From contig NZ_JBQHUF010000004.1 of assembly GCF_052065355.1 (NCBI RefSeq), positions 62,001 to 126,000 on the forward strand: a DNA stretch of 64,000 nucleotides. The letters are read 5' to 3'. Position 1 is the first letter of the stretch. Each line of letters opens with the position of its first letter. Under the pieces are notes generated by a model. The model had not been told where the DNA came from and searched no databases. It was given only the letters and a program-made list of their open reading frames with translations. This document shows, piece after piece, positions 9,586 through 18,290 of the stretch. This DNA comes from Flavonifractor sp052065355 (lineage in GTDB: Bacteria > Bacillota > Clostridia > Oscillospirales > Oscillospiraceae). The translations under genes and the position numbers were made by a program.

Positions 9586-12462
9586 TTACGGAGCGGTGTT
9601 CTCCAGCTCCAGGATCAGGGTAAAGGCGAAGTTGGTCCCGGCGCTTCCCAGGGTAATCTTGGGTGCAGTGGCCTCGTCGCTGAAGGTGCTCAGGCTCAGC
9701 TCGCCCAGGCCGTTGTCAAGAATGAAATCCGCCAGGGCCTGGCACAGTTCAGCGTTACCGGTGGCAGCGGTCAGGCCGCTCAGAGAATCCTTGTTCAGGG
9801 TGGCGCTGCCGATCTGAACGGTGGCACCCGCGGGGATACGGTCGATCACTGCCTTCATGGCGCTGCGCAGCTGCGCAATATACTGGTTGTCGTCGTAGTT
9901 GCTCACCAGCTCCAGCAGGGTGGGATTGGTGAGCGCGGTGGCCGCGTTGGACAGCTTAACGTCCCAGATGCCCTCCAGCGTCTTGGCCTTGGACACCTTT
10001 TCCAGCATGCCGGTCATGCTGTTGCCGGTCAGGACGCCGTCGATCTGCCCGTCGATGGCAGCCTGCATGGCGGCTTCCGCTTCGGCCTTGAACTCAGTGG
10101 GCTTGCTGCCCTGGGCACGCAGATAGTCGCAGATGGCGGCCAGCGCATAGCCCTGGATGGGATCGGCAGGATCCAGCTCCACGCCGATGTCGGCGCCGCT
10201 GGCCTCGATCAGACTCACAAAGTTCTCCGGATTCACATTGTTGCAGATGCCGGTCTCTCCGTCGCCGAACAGGATCAGCTTCACATAGCCTTCCGCATCA
10301 TAGATGCCGGCTGCCTCAAGGGCCTTCTTCTGGTCCTCAGACATGTCATCATACATGGCGGCCAGCTGTGCGCGCAGAGTGTCGTCGGCAAACACACCGG
10401 CGTCATCGCCGATGACCGCGATCAGAGCGTACAGGTCGCTGTTGTCGGGGGCAGCGGCGGTATCCTCTTCCCAGTAGCGCTGGAACAGGAAGCTGTCCCG
10501 GATGGCCGCGCCGGAGAGGTTGTTGGTGGTGACCCAGCTGTCCACGGCACCCTCCAGCATGGCGCTGGCCTCGTCCTCGGTCTTGCCCAGCTGAGTGAGC
10601 AGGCTCTTATAGCTGTCCAGGCTGACGCCGGCCAGAGCCTCGTTCAGAAGGGTATCCAGCCGGGTCTGAACGGCGGGATTGTCCAGGGCGGCGTTCACCA
10701 GGTCATCAACAGACTGGGTGTATGCGTCCTGCATCTCGGAGGAGATGGTGGCCTTCAGATAGTAGCCATTGTCCGGATCCAGCTTGTAGGAGAGGTAGTC
10801 GCTCTGAGCGTCCAGCACAAACTTCACCGTGTAATCGGTGGGGAAGGCGCCCTCGCCGGTATAAGAAGCCTCAATGCCGGCCACCGGTGCAAAGGCGGCC
10901 TTCACACTGGTCTGGGCATCAAAGTGGTTGGTGTAGTCCGCGCTGTCGGCAGAGTTGAGCAGGTTGCGGGCGATCTGGGCCGCCGCCTGCATTGCGTCGT
11001 TTTTGGTGATGGCGCCCACGTTCAGGGGCATGCTGCTGCCGTTTTCAAAGGTGAGGGTCAGGCCGGTAATGCAGTCGCCGCCGTTGTAGTTGCGGAAGGT
11101 CTCCTTGAACTCCTGCATGGCCTGAGCCAGGTAGGACTGCGCGGCCTCCTGGATCTCACCCACCATCTGGTCCAGCTGATCCGTGGTCAGCTCAATGCCC
11201 AGCTGCTCGGCCACAGCCTTGATGATCTCCTTCAGATCCGTGGGCGTGACATCGCCGCTCAACACAGGGGTGACCAGGGACACAGAGTAGCGCACCACGT
11301 TGAGCACGGTGTTCTCCGTCAGGTCGGCCTGAGCGGTCAGGGTAACGGTGCGGGCTCCCTCCTCCATGGAGGTCATGTTTTCCGTCGTCAGGGAGATGTT
11401 CAGGGTGTCCTCAATGGCCAGCCCCGCGCCCTCAGCGGTATCCTTCGCGCTCCCCAGCACGGAGTTGACGGTGTCCACATACCCATTGGCCCAATCGGCC
11501 GCCGCGGTCACCGCACGGACGATGTAATCCTCGTTCATGCTCCACTGGGCGTATACGGTCATGTTGGAGGACACGGTCAGCGCATAGTCGGCAGCATAGG
11601 AAGTGCCGCTGCCGTCCGCCGCGGTGTTCCAGCCGGTAAAGTTATAGCCAGGACGGGTGAGGCCGCTCAGCTTGTAGGTGCTGCCGCTGGACACTTTTAC
11701 TTGCACCACAGAGGCGCCCTCATAGTTGGGGTCCATGGTCAGGGTGTATTGGGTGGCCCCGCCGCCGCCGGTGCTGCCACCACCGCCGCCGGTGTTGCCG
11801 CCGGTTTCCTCGGTGGTCAGCAGGGACAGACGATAGATCACAGCGGCCACTTCCGCACGGCTGGCGTAGTCCTTGGGCTTGAAGCTGCCGTCCCCGGTGC
11901 CCTGCACCAGGCCATAGGCCACACAGCGCTCCACAGCCTCCTTGGCATAGCTGCTGATCTGGTCTGCGTCGGGGAACTCGATGGGATCAGCGTCCTTCTT
12001 AAAGGTCTTCTTCTCGCTGGTCTCCAGGTAGCTGATAAACCGGGCCATGGTCACGCACATGTCCTCCCGGGTGATCTCCTTCTCCGGGCTGAACTTGTTG
12101 CCGCCAACGCCGTTTACTATGCCGTTCTCCACAGCCCAGTCCACCGCAGCGGTGTACCAGGTGTTGGCCGGCACGTCATCAAAAGGCGCCTTCTCCCCAT
12201 CCCCAGTCTTGCCCGCTACCCGCGATACGGCGGTCACGAACATGGCACGGGTCATGGTAAGCTCCGGGGAAAAAGTCGTCCCGCTGGTGCCCTGGAAATA
12301 TTCCTTTTCCGCGACATAGTCCACGTAGGAATAGTACCAGCTGTCTGCCTTGACATCGTCAAACTGCTCTGCGCCTGCGGCGAAAGCACTGATCGGCAGC
12401 AAGGTAAACAGCATGGTGAGCGTCAGCATCAGGCTAAGCACCCGAGCTTTCATTGTTCGCAT
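9586..12462 (-). CDS. SLH-domain surface protein with one Flg_new/InlB-type repeat
   Basis: 958 residues. The signal peptide is followed by three S-layer homology domains (about residues 33-75, 95-140 and 163-205; FDDV...WY, FSP and TRAMF-type motifs), which in this family bind pyruvylated secondary wall polymer. A glycine-rich linker (about 221-237) leads to one Listeria-Bacteroides repeat (about 240-305, ending VYAQW). The remaining roughly 650 residues are helix-rich and not recognised. The ATG at 12462 was chosen because AAGGATG lies about nine bases upstream; a second ATG three codons in is possible. The adjacent protease shares the repeat type and strand, which suggests both act at the surface. 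A strong promoter precedes it and a terminator follows it. Its function beyond surface display cannot be stated. Confidence 0.9.
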   Translation of the reverse strand: MRTMKARVLSLMLTLTMLFTLLPISAFAAGAEQFDDVKADSWYYSYVDYVAEKEYFQGTSGTTFSPELTMTRAMFVTAVSRVAGKTGDGEKAPFDDVPANTWYTAAVDWAVENGIVNGVGGNKFSPEKEITREDMCVTMARFISYLETSEKKTFKKDADPIEFPDADQISSYAKEAVERCVAYGLVQGTGDGSFKPKDYASRAEVAAVIYRLSLLTTEETGGNTGGGGGSTGGGGATQYTLTMDPNYEGASVVQVKVSSGSTYKLSGLTRPGYNFTGWNTAADGSGTSYAADYALTVSSNMTVYAQWSMNEDYIVRAVTAAADWANGYVDTVNSVLGSAKDTAEGAGLAIEDTLNISLTTENMTSMEEGARTVTLTAQADLTENTVLNVVRYSVSLVTPVLSGDVTPTDLKEIIKAVAEQLGIELTTDQLDQMVGEIQEAAQSYLAQAMQEFKETFRNYNGGDCITGLTLTFENGSSMPLNVGAITKNDAMQAAAQIARNLLNSADSADYTNHFDAQTSVKAAFAPVAGIEASYTGEGAFPTDYTVKFVLDAQSDYLSYKLDPDNGYYLKATISSEMQDAYTQSVDDLVNAALDNPAVQTRLDTLLNEALAGVSLDSYKSLLTQLGKTEDEASAMLEGAVDSWVTTNNLSGAAIRDSFLFQRYWEEDTAAAPDNSDLYALIAVIGDDAGVFADDTLRAQLAAMYDDMSEDQKKALEAAGIYDAEGYVKLILFGDGETGICNNVNPENFVSLIEASGADIGVELDPADPIQGYALAAICDYLRAQGSKPTEFKAEAEAAMQAAIDGQIDGVLTGNSMTGMLEKVSKAKTLEGIWDVKLSNAATALTNPTLLELVSNYDDNQYIAQLRSAMKAVIDRIPAGATVQIGSATLNKDSLSGLTAATGNAELCQALADFILDNGLGELSLSTFSDEATAPKITLGSAGTNFAFTLILELENTAP

Positions 12463-12581
12463 CTCTTCACATCCTTTTCATTTTCTCTGCCGGAACCGCG
12501 GCGGCAAATCGGAATTCAAATACAGGCGGAGACGCGCTCACCACCCGCTCCTTGCCCCCCGCAAATCCCTTAGTACGTAAT

Positions 12582-12610
12582 GTTGTAGCACTAAGCATTA
12601 TGAGTTTCAA
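12582..12610 (-). promoter_or_regulatory. Sigma-A-type promoter of the SLH gene
   Basis: On the minus strand TTGAAA (12610-12605), a 17-base spacer, then TACAAC (12587-12582). It lies about 120 bases upstream of the SLH start and is the best match in this intergenic region. Confidence 0.6.
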
Positions 12611-12650
12611 CATTTTCCAACCCAATAAAAAGATGTAATTTATGGTGGTT

Positions 12651-12692
12651 AAAAAAGGAAACGGCGCCAAATATACGGCGCCGTTTCCTTTT
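12651..12692. terminator. Bidirectional intrinsic terminator
   Basis: A 16-bp perfect stem (AAAAGGAAACGGCGCC and its complement) with an eight-base loop and A/T runs on both sides. It ends the LtaS-like gene on the minus strand. Confidence 0.9.
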
Positions 12693-12701
12693 GGGCTTAT
12701 T

Positions 12702-14573
12702 TTATTGTGCTAAACTGAAAAAGTCCTCAATTCGGTTGGATTTATCAAAGATATTGTTGTACAGCAGGATCTGGTAGCCGGAGATGGCCTCCGCCAGATC
12801 GGCGGGCAGAGCCTCGTTCTCCCCGTACCAGTTGCCGTCGGCATCCCGCACGCCCACGGTGTTGATGACCGGGGCCACCTCCCACAGGTCCAGCAGGTAT
12901 TTCTGATAGCCGGTCATGGGCAGGTTGGCGGTATCCATCAGCAGAGCGGACAGGTAGTTGAGGGAGAGCTCCACGCCCTCCGCCTCCGGGATGTCGTAGT
13001 TGGCCCACAGCAGGAAGGGGGTCATCTGCTTTTTCTGGGCCAGGCCGGTGGGCGGGTCGATGCCCAGCACGTCGGTGTAGAAGTTGGTGGCCACCTGAGG
13101 CTGGTGGTCGCCGAACATCAGGATCATGGTGGGCTCATCCACCTGGGAGAAGTAGGCGATCAACTCTTCAAAGGCCTGGTCGCTCTGGTAGACTAGGGAT
13201 AAGTACTGATTCACCGTCTGGAACCGGCCCTCCAGCTCCCCGGTGAGCCACACCTCCCGGGGCAGGTTGTCCCAGGACATCTGGTAGCCGGAGTGGTTCT
13301 GCATGGTGACGTTGAAGAGGAACAGGGGCGTCCCCTCCTCCTTCTCCTCATACATGCGGATCAGGTTTTCATAGTTGCACCGGTCGGTGACGTATCCCGT
13401 CTTGGAGTCCCCCCGCATGTACTCCCGGTCCTGGAAGTCGCTCTCGAAGTACACCTCGTCAAAGCCGAAGTTGCTGTACACCGACGGCCGGTTCCAGCCG
13501 GAGGAGCGGTAGGGGTGGGCGGCGATGGTGTGATAGCCCAGATCGGACATCTGGCTCACCAGAGTGGGGTCCCCGTCGGAGACGTACATCTGATAGGGCA
13601 CCGTGCCGGCGGGGAGATAGGCGGTGGTGTTGCCGGTGAGGAACTCATACTCCGAGTTGGCGGTGGTGCCGCCGAACACGGAGGAGTAGGCGTAGCCCTT
13701 GATGGTGTTCTCGGTGAGGGAGCGGATGAAGGGCATGGCGTCCTGGTTGGTCTCCACGTCCGGCAGGACGGAGAGGTCGGAGAAGGACTCGTTCATGATG
13801 ACAATGACATTCACCGGGCGGGTGGTGCCGTCCGGGTCCACCACTGTGACGGAGGTCCCATCGGAGGAAGTGCCCTCCGTCAGGTGCTCCAGGCTCTCCT
13901 GGGAGTAGCCCTCCGGTTTCTCCACCCGCATGTACTTGAGGCACACGGTGAAGTTGAGGGCCAGGCCGTTGCCTCTCGTGGTCCACATGGAGGGCTCAAT
14001 GCCCTGGTTTTCCACAAAGCCGGTGCCGAAGAACACCGCCAGCACCACCCCGGCCACCCCCACCGTCGGCAGAAACCGCCGCCAGGTGAAGGGGATGCGG
14101 TCCTCCTTGGGCAGCAGGGACATGGCCAGCAGGGCCAGCAGCAGAATGAGCAGAGAGGTGAGCTGCATCTGGTCCAGGGAGTAGTCGTAGTTCCCCGCCA
14201 CATTCACCGCCGTACCCAGGGTGAGGAAGTCCCCGGGAAATAGGGTACGGCCCCGGAAGGAGATCAGGTAGTGGTTGGCCAGGCCGAAGCCCCAGGCGAT
14301 GCCCAGAGCCCACTTGGCCGCCGACACCCGGCGGCCCCGGGCGAAGTAGAAGATGGCCTCCAGCAGATAGTACCAGATCAGGTTGAGGCCGATCTGCACC
14401 GCGGAAAAGTCGTGCCAGGGGTCGTTATAGTTCAGGTACTCCACCAGGGTGAAGGCCAGCAGGGGTGCCACCACCAGCAGTCCCCGGCCCACCCAGCGGT
14501 ATTTCGTCTCCGACAAAGCCAGCTTGGGCCAGCGGAGCCTGCGTTTTTCCTTTGCCTCAATGAAATTTGCCAT
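12702..14573 (-). CDS. LtaS-like sulfatase-fold membrane enzyme (lipoteichoic acid synthase family)
   Basis: 623 residues with about five N-terminal membrane segments (to about residue 185), then an extracellular sulfatase/alkaline-phosphatase domain. Metal and nucleophile motifs of the family are visible: Glu262 in VIMNESFSD, Thr304 in the GGTTANSE stretch, and Asp489-His490 in FGDHQP. Family members transfer glycerophosphate from phosphatidylglycerol to glycolipid or modify other envelope glycans. Whether this one makes a polyglycerophosphate polymer cannot be decided from sequence. The ATG at 14573 has only a weak ribosome site. It is a single gene with its own terminator; the neighbouring importer operon, also on the minus strand, ends just upstream. 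Confidence 0.9.
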   Translation of the reverse strand: MANFIEAKEKRRLRWPKLALSETKYRWVGRGLLVVAPLLAFTLVEYLNYNDPWHDFSAVQIGLNLIWYYLLEAIFYFARGRRVSAAKWALGIAWGFGLANHYLISFRGRTLFPGDFLTLGTAVNVAGNYDYSLDQMQLTSLLILLLALLAMSLLPKEDRIPFTWRRFLPTVGVAGVVLAVFFGTGFVENQGIEPSMWTTRGNGLALNFTVCLKYMRVEKPEGYSQESLEHLTEGTSSDGTSVTVVDPDGTTRPVNVIVIMNESFSDLSVLPDVETNQDAMPFIRSLTENTIKGYAYSSVFGGTTANSEYEFLTGNTTAYLPAGTVPYQMYVSDGDPTLVSQMSDLGYHTIAAHPYRSSGWNRPSVYSNFGFDEVYFESDFQDREYMRGDSKTGYVTDRCNYENLIRMYEEKEEGTPLFLFNVTMQNHSGYQMSWDNLPREVWLTGELEGRFQTVNQYLSLVYQSDQAFEELIAYFSQVDEPTMILMFGDHQPQVATNFYTDVLGIDPPTGLAQKKQMTPFLLWANYDIPEAEGVELSLNYLSALLMDTANLPMTGYQKYLLDLWEVAPVINTVGVRDADGNWYGENEALPADLAEAISGYQILLYNNIFDKSNRIEDFFSLAQ

Positions 14574-14620
14574 GTTCTTACGCTGCCTTTACGGAAAGTT
14601 GATGATTGCTATTTTAACAC

Positions 14621-14655
14621 AAAAGTAGGAAAACGCAATGCGTTTTCCTACTTTT
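14621..14655 (-). terminator. Terminator of the Crp-ABC importer operon
   Basis: A 17-bp perfect inverted repeat (arms AAAAGTAGGAAAACGCA) directly after the ATPase stop codon on the minus strand, followed by TTTTGTGTT. Confidence 0.85.
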
Positions 14656-14665
14656 AATGAAATCT

Positions 14666-15247
14666 TCAGATGGAATGTACCGAAAGAGGCGGGCCGTCCA
14701 GGGCGATGACCCGGTCACACAGGTCCACCACTTCCCTCTCGTGGCTGGACAGCAGCACCGGCACGCCCAGCTCCCGGATGCGCGCCAGCATGCGCCCGGC
14801 CCGGGGTGCGTCCACACCGGTGAAGGGCTCGTCCAGCAGCAGCAGGCCGCCTCCCAGGGCCAGGGCACGGGCCAGAGCCAGCCGCCGTCCCATGCCGCCG
14901 GACAGGGCGGCGGGGTAGCTGTTCTCCTCCCCCTCCAGCTCCGCCAGAGCCAGCCAGCGGGCCACCTCTCCCCGGCGGTCCCTGGGGAGCACGTCGGAGA
15001 TATGCTCTCCCACTGTCCGCCAGGGCAGCAGCCGGTCCTCCTGGAAGAGGATCACCGGATTGGGCGGCACATGTACCGTCCCCCCTTCCACACCCTGAAG
15101 CCCGGCCAGCACCCGCAGCAGGGTGGTCTTGCCGCAGCCGGAGGGACCGGACAGAGCGGTGAGGCCGCTGTCCGGTATGTTCAGGGAGAACCGGTCCAGC
15201 ACCAGCTTGTCCCCAAAACGGACGGTAATATCTTGCACGGATATCAC
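14666..15247 (-). CDS. ABC importer ATPase, NitT/TauT (SsuB/TauB) type
   Basis: 193 residues, short for this family (usually about 250) but all ATPase motifs are present: Walker A GPSGCGKTT (about 34-42), Q-loop LFQEDRLLPW, signature LSGGMGRRLALARAL, Walker B LLLLDEPF and the switch His in LSSHE. It hydrolyses ATP to drive the neighbouring permease. The start is GTG at 15247 and overlaps the permease stop by four bases (GTGA), so the two are translationally coupled. It is the last gene of a four-gene operon. The missing C-terminal tail is where regulatory extensions usually sit. The substrate is not determined by the sequence; sulfonate, nitrate-like ions and thiamine precursors are all carried by relatives. 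Confidence 0.9.
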   Translation of the reverse strand: MISVQDITVRFGDKLVLDRFSLNIPDSGLTALSGPSGCGKTTLLRVLAGLQGVEGGTVHVPPNPVILFQEDRLLPWRTVGEHISDVLPRDRRGEVARWLALAELEGEENSYPAALSGGMGRRLALARALALGGGLLLLDEPFTGVDAPRAGRMLARIRELGVPVLLSSHEREVVDLCDRVIALDGPPLSVHSI

Positions 15248-16032
15248 GGTTCTCCCCCTCCCATCCGCCGGAACAGGCTCCCCAGAGCCCGCTCCAGCAC
15301 GAAGCTGAGGACCACCACCGTCACCGTCCAGGCGAACAGGTCAGGGGTCTCCATGGTGATCTTGGCCCGGTACAGCCGGGTGCCGATGGCCAGCTTGGGC
15401 AGGCAGAGCACCTCGGCGGCCACCCCCGCCTTCCAGGCCAGACCCAGGGCGGTGGCGCAGCCGCTGGCGAAGTAGGGCAGCACCGAGGGGACGTAAATGA
15501 GCCGGAGGGTTTTCCACCGGCCGAACCGATAAGCCCCAGCCATTTCCAGCAGTTTGGGGTCGGTTTGAGAAATACCCTTGCCCACGTTGCCCCACAGCAC
15601 GGGGAGCACCATAAGGCCGGAGACGATGGCGGGCACCGACCCGGTGGTGGGGGCCCACAGCAGCACCAGCACGATGAAGGAGGCCACCGGCACCGCCCGC
15701 ACCACCTTGACGGCAGGGGTGAGCACCCAGTCCGCCGGGGCAAAGGCGGCGGTAGCCACCGCCGCCGCGGTGCCGATGACGGCGCCCAGGGCGAACCCGG
15801 CAAAGATGCGGCCCAGGCTCATGGCCGCCGCCTGCCAGAAGGCGGGCTCAGCCGCCAGAGCCGCCAGCCGCCCGGCCACCTCCCCGGGACCGGGGAGAAG
15901 CAGGGAGCCGTAGCCCTGGGTGCGCCAGTCCATGAAAACCGCCCCAAGCTGCCAAACCCCCAGCCAGAAGGCCAGGGGTATGACAACACGCAGGATTTTG
16001 TTTTTATTCCGCGATGTAGTAGAAGGCGTCAT
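15244..16032 (-). CDS. ABC importer permease, NitT/TauT type
   Basis: 262 residues with about six hydrophobic segments and the cytoplasmic EAA-like loop around GAYRFGRWKTLRLIYVPSVL, which docks the ATPase. The ATG at 16032 was chosen because GGAGG lies 11 bases upstream; an in-frame TTG further upstream at 16050 overlaps that ribosome site and is less likely. The gene overlaps the 3' end of the substrate-binding protein gene by 29 bases and the ATPase gene by four. The layout is that of a complete type I importer (binding protein, membrane dimer, ATPase). Confidence 0.9.
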   Translation of the reverse strand: MTPSTTSRNKNKILRVVIPLAFWLGVWQLGAVFMDWRTQGYGSLLLPGPGEVAGRLAALAAEPAFWQAAAMSLGRIFAGFALGAVIGTAAAVATAAFAPADWVLTPAVKVVRAVPVASFIVLVLLWAPTTGSVPAIVSGLMVLPVLWGNVGKGISQTDPKLLEMAGAYRFGRWKTLRLIYVPSVLPYFASGCATALGLAWKAGVAAEVLCLPKLAIGTRLYRAKITMETPDLFAWTVTVVVLSFVLERALGSLFRRMGGGEP

Positions 16033-17050
16033 CGGGGATGGAACCTCCAATGGAAGCGGGGTCGGCGGCGAAGAGCACCTCGTAGTAGCTGGAGATGGAC
16101 TTCATTTCCTCACCCGCGGTGAAGATCATGTTGGCCTGGGGAATGGCAGCCTGGGCGATGGCGGCCTTGGGCACGATGCCGTACTGCTCAATGAGGGCGG
16201 CGCCCTCCTCGGGGTTCTCCTTAATATAGTTGATGGAGGCCTCATACTCGCTGAGGAAGGCCTTGACCGCCTCGGGGTTCTCCTGGGCAAACTCAGTGCG
16301 CACCACCACACAGCCCATGGTGAAGGTGCCGCTGGCTCCGGACTCGGTCCAGGCGTCGCTCAGGTCGATGGCGTCCCGCACGTCGGCGTTCTGCATCAGC
16401 ACGGTGGTGGCGGCGGGGACGGGGAGCATGCACAGGTCGATCTCACCGGAGGCCATGAGGGAGGTGACCTCCTCGCTGGTCTTCCACTGGATGTCCACGT
16501 CGTTATCCGGGTCCAGGCCGTTCTGAGTCAGCAGGTAGTCCAGCACATACTCGGTGTTGGTGCCCTGGTTGATGGCGTAGATGGTCTTGCCCGCCAGGTC
16601 GGCCATGGAGTTGACGGTGTCGCCGTTCTCCAGGATGTGGAGCACGCCCAGGGTGTTCAGGGCCAGCAGCTGCACCTTGCCGGTCTTGTTGTACAGGTTG
16701 GCGGCCACGTTGGTGGGCAGGGCGGCGATATCCAGCTCCCCGTTGTTCAGCTTGGGCAGGATGTCGTTGGCCGGGTCGGAGCCCAGGGTGACGGTGTACT
16801 GGTTGACGGTCTCGCCGGCCTCATTGTCGGCCAGCAGCTTGGCGGCGCCCATGCCGGTGGGGCCGTTGAGCAGGCCCAGGTTGATGGCGGTGCCCTCCAG
16901 GTCGGGCGTCTCCGTCTCGGGAGCCTGGCTCTCGGCCACGGGAGTGGTCTCGGCAGGCGGCGCGCTCTCCTCCACATTCTCCTTGGGGCCGCAGGCGGTG
17001 AGGCCCAGGGCCAGCGCCAGGGCCAGAGTGAGAGAAAACAGCTTCTTCAT
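16004..17050 (-). CDS. ABC importer substrate-binding lipoprotein
   Basis: 348 residues. The lipoprotein signal peptide ends in LTAC, placing the mature protein on the outer face of the membrane. An acidic, Pro/Glu/Thr-rich linker (about 24-50) leads to a periplasmic-binding-protein type II domain with the SsuA/THI5-like pattern (LGLLNGPTGMGAAKLL near 57-72, then NGELDIAALP). It presents substrate to the permease. It lies 17 bases downstream of the Crp-family regulator gene. The closest functional analogues I can name are the SsuA/ThiY-like binding proteins; I cannot assign a ligand. Confidence 0.9.
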   Translation of the reverse strand: MKKLFSLTLALALALGLTACGPKENVEESAPPAETTPVAESQAPETETPDLEGTAINLGLLNGPTGMGAAKLLADNEAGETVNQYTVTLGSDPANDILPKLNNGELDIAALPTNVAANLYNKTGKVQLLALNTLGVLHILENGDTVNSMADLAGKTIYAINQGTNTEYVLDYLLTQNGLDPDNDVDIQWKTSEEVTSLMASGEIDLCMLPVPAATTVLMQNADVRDAIDLSDAWTESGASGTFTMGCVVVRTEFAQENPEAVKAFLSEYEASINYIKENPEEGAALIEQYGIVPKAAIAQAAIPQANMIFTAGEEMKSISSYYEVLFAADPASIGGSIPDDAFYYIAE

Positions 17051-17067
17051 GGTATCCTTCTTCCTTT

Positions 17068-17727
17068 CTACAGGTGTTCCAGGATCTTCTGATCCAAAAT
17101 GTGAATGGTCCGTCCCCGGTGGGAGATGGCGCCCTGGTCCCGGAGCTCGTCCAGAGCCCGGTAGAGGGAAGCCCGGCTGACACCCAGCCGTCCGGCCAGG
17201 CCGGTGACCGAGCAGTCCAGCTTCACCCCGCCGTCCTCCTCATGGGCCAGCAGGTACTGGGCCAGCTTCCGCCCGGCGGTGCCGGCGGTGAGGGCGTCGA
17301 TCTTGCCGGAGAGAAACCAGATCCGCTGGGAGAGATAGGTCACATAGTTGCGCCCCACCTGAGGCCAGCGCTCCATCCACTCCTCAATGAGCTCCTGGGG
17401 CAGCAGCAGCAGGCTGCACCGGCTGCGGGCCGTCAGGGTGGTGGCGTAGTCGGGCCGCTGGTGGAAGAGGGCCGCCGCGCCGAACAGGTCACCCTGCCGC
17501 AGCACGCTCATAATGAGAGTCCCCTTGTTCACCTGCACCGTCCCCTCCAGCACCACCCCCAGGCAGCGCCGGAAGTGGCTGGGGTCGTAGATGACCTCTC
17601 CCTTCTCCGCCTGCTGCCGGATGGCCCGGCTGTCGGACAGCACGGCCTCCGCCGCCTCCTCCGGTACGTCCCGGAACAGGAAGGTCCGGGCCAGCAGACC
17701 CGTCAGGGCCGCCCTGTCCTCCGTCAT
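17068..17727 (-). CDS. Crp/Fnr-family transcription regulator, first gene of the importer operon
   Basis: 219 residues: an N-terminal cyclic-nucleotide-binding-fold sensor (about 10-125, with GEVIYDPSHFRRCLGVVLEG) and a C-terminal winged helix (about 155-215, recognition segment LGVSRASLYRALDELRDQGA). No N-terminal cysteine cluster is present, so it is not an Fnr-type iron-sulfur sensor. The ATG at 17727 has GGAGG eight bases upstream. Being first in the operon it probably controls the importer and itself; the signal molecule is unknown. It is read divergently from a small Cys-rich gene. Confidence 0.9.
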   Translation of the reverse strand: MTEDRAALTGLLARTFLFRDVPEEAAEAVLSDSRAIRQQAEKGEVIYDPSHFRRCLGVVLEGTVQVNKGTLIMSVLRQGDLFGAAALFHQRPDYATTLTARSRCSLLLLPQELIEEWMERWPQVGRNYVTYLSQRIWFLSGKIDALTAGTAGRKLAQYLLAHEEDGGVKLDCSVTGLAGRLGVSRASLYRALDELRDQGAISHRGRTIHILDQKILEHL

Positions 17728-17769
17728 GGTCTCCCTCCGTCTCTCATTTTTGTCTCAGATGATACAGTT

Positions 17770-17797
17770 AGTCTACCATGGTTTTGGAAAAAGTCAA
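17770..17797 (-). promoter_or_regulatory. Promoter of the Crp-ABC importer operon
   Basis: On the minus strand TTGACT, a 16-base spacer and TAGACT, ending about 43 bases upstream of the regulator ATG. Confidence 0.55.
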
Positions 17798-17850
17798 GCG
17801 CCATTTTCCAGTCTCCTCCATACAATGAAGGTAAAAGGAGGTGACCATCC

Positions 17851-18138
17851 ATGTCAAATCGCTGCTGTGACCGGGAGCAGGCGCTGATCCGTGCCCGCCG
17901 GAGAGCGGAGGAGCTGCTGGGCCGGGACCTGGAGGAGGATCTGCCCCAGTGTGAGGAGCCCATGAAGCGGTACATACATCCCATTCCCTGCTGCTGCCCG
18001 CCCTGCCCTCCCGCCGGACCGGCGGACCTGGACGGAGTGCTGGAGGCACTGGCCCGTCAGAACCAGCTGCTGCTGGACATTCTCAGCTCGGTAAACGCCC
18101 TGAGCGCCGCCGTGCTCAGCATCCAGTCCCGCATGTGA
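17851..18138 (+). CDS. Small Cys-rich protein of unknown function
   Basis: 95 residues. The ribosome site AAAGGAGG is near ideal and seven bases upstream, and a strong terminator follows, so this is a real monocistronic gene. There is a CC pair at the N-terminus and a CCCPPCPP cluster near residues 47-54, followed by a hydrophobic amphipathic helix (LLLDILSSVNALSAAVLSI). No signal peptide. I do not recognise the family. The Cys/Pro cluster could bind metal or form disulfides, and small Cys-rich proteins of sporulating clostridia are sometimes spore components; both are guesses. Confidence 0.75.
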   Translation: MSNRCCDREQALIRARRRAEELLGRDLEEDLPQCEEPMKRYIHPIPCCCPPCPPAGPADLDGVLEALARQNQLLLDILSSVNALSAAVLSIQSRM

Positions 18139-18140
18139 GA

Positions 18141-18168
18141 AAAGCCCGCGGCTGCCGCGGGCTTTTTT
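18141..18168 (+). terminator. Intrinsic terminator after the small Cys-rich gene
   Basis: An 11-bp perfect stem AAAGCCCGCGG / CCGCGGGCTTT with a three-base loop, running into six T. Confidence 0.92.
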
Positions 18169-18200
18169 CTGACATTCTTCTGAAGATAAGCAACTTTCTC

Positions 18201-18229
18201 TTGTCAGGTGGCGTCTAATTGGGTATACT
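18201..18229 (+). promoter_or_regulatory. Upstream promoter (P1) of the LCP gene
   Basis: TTGTCA, 17 bases, TATACT; a near-consensus sigma-A promoter. Confidence 0.75.
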
Positions 18230-18241
18230 GGGAACTGACTG

Positions 18242-18270
18242 TTGACATAACAATTTCCCGCAGATATGAG
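18242..18270 (+). promoter_or_regulatory. Downstream promoter (P2) of the LCP gene
   Basis: TTGACA, exactly 17 bases, TATGAG. It begins 12 bases after the P1 -10 box, so the predicted P1 start point lies next to the P2 -35 box. Confidence 0.65.
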
Positions 18271-18290
18271 AAGAGAAAGGGGCGCCTCCC

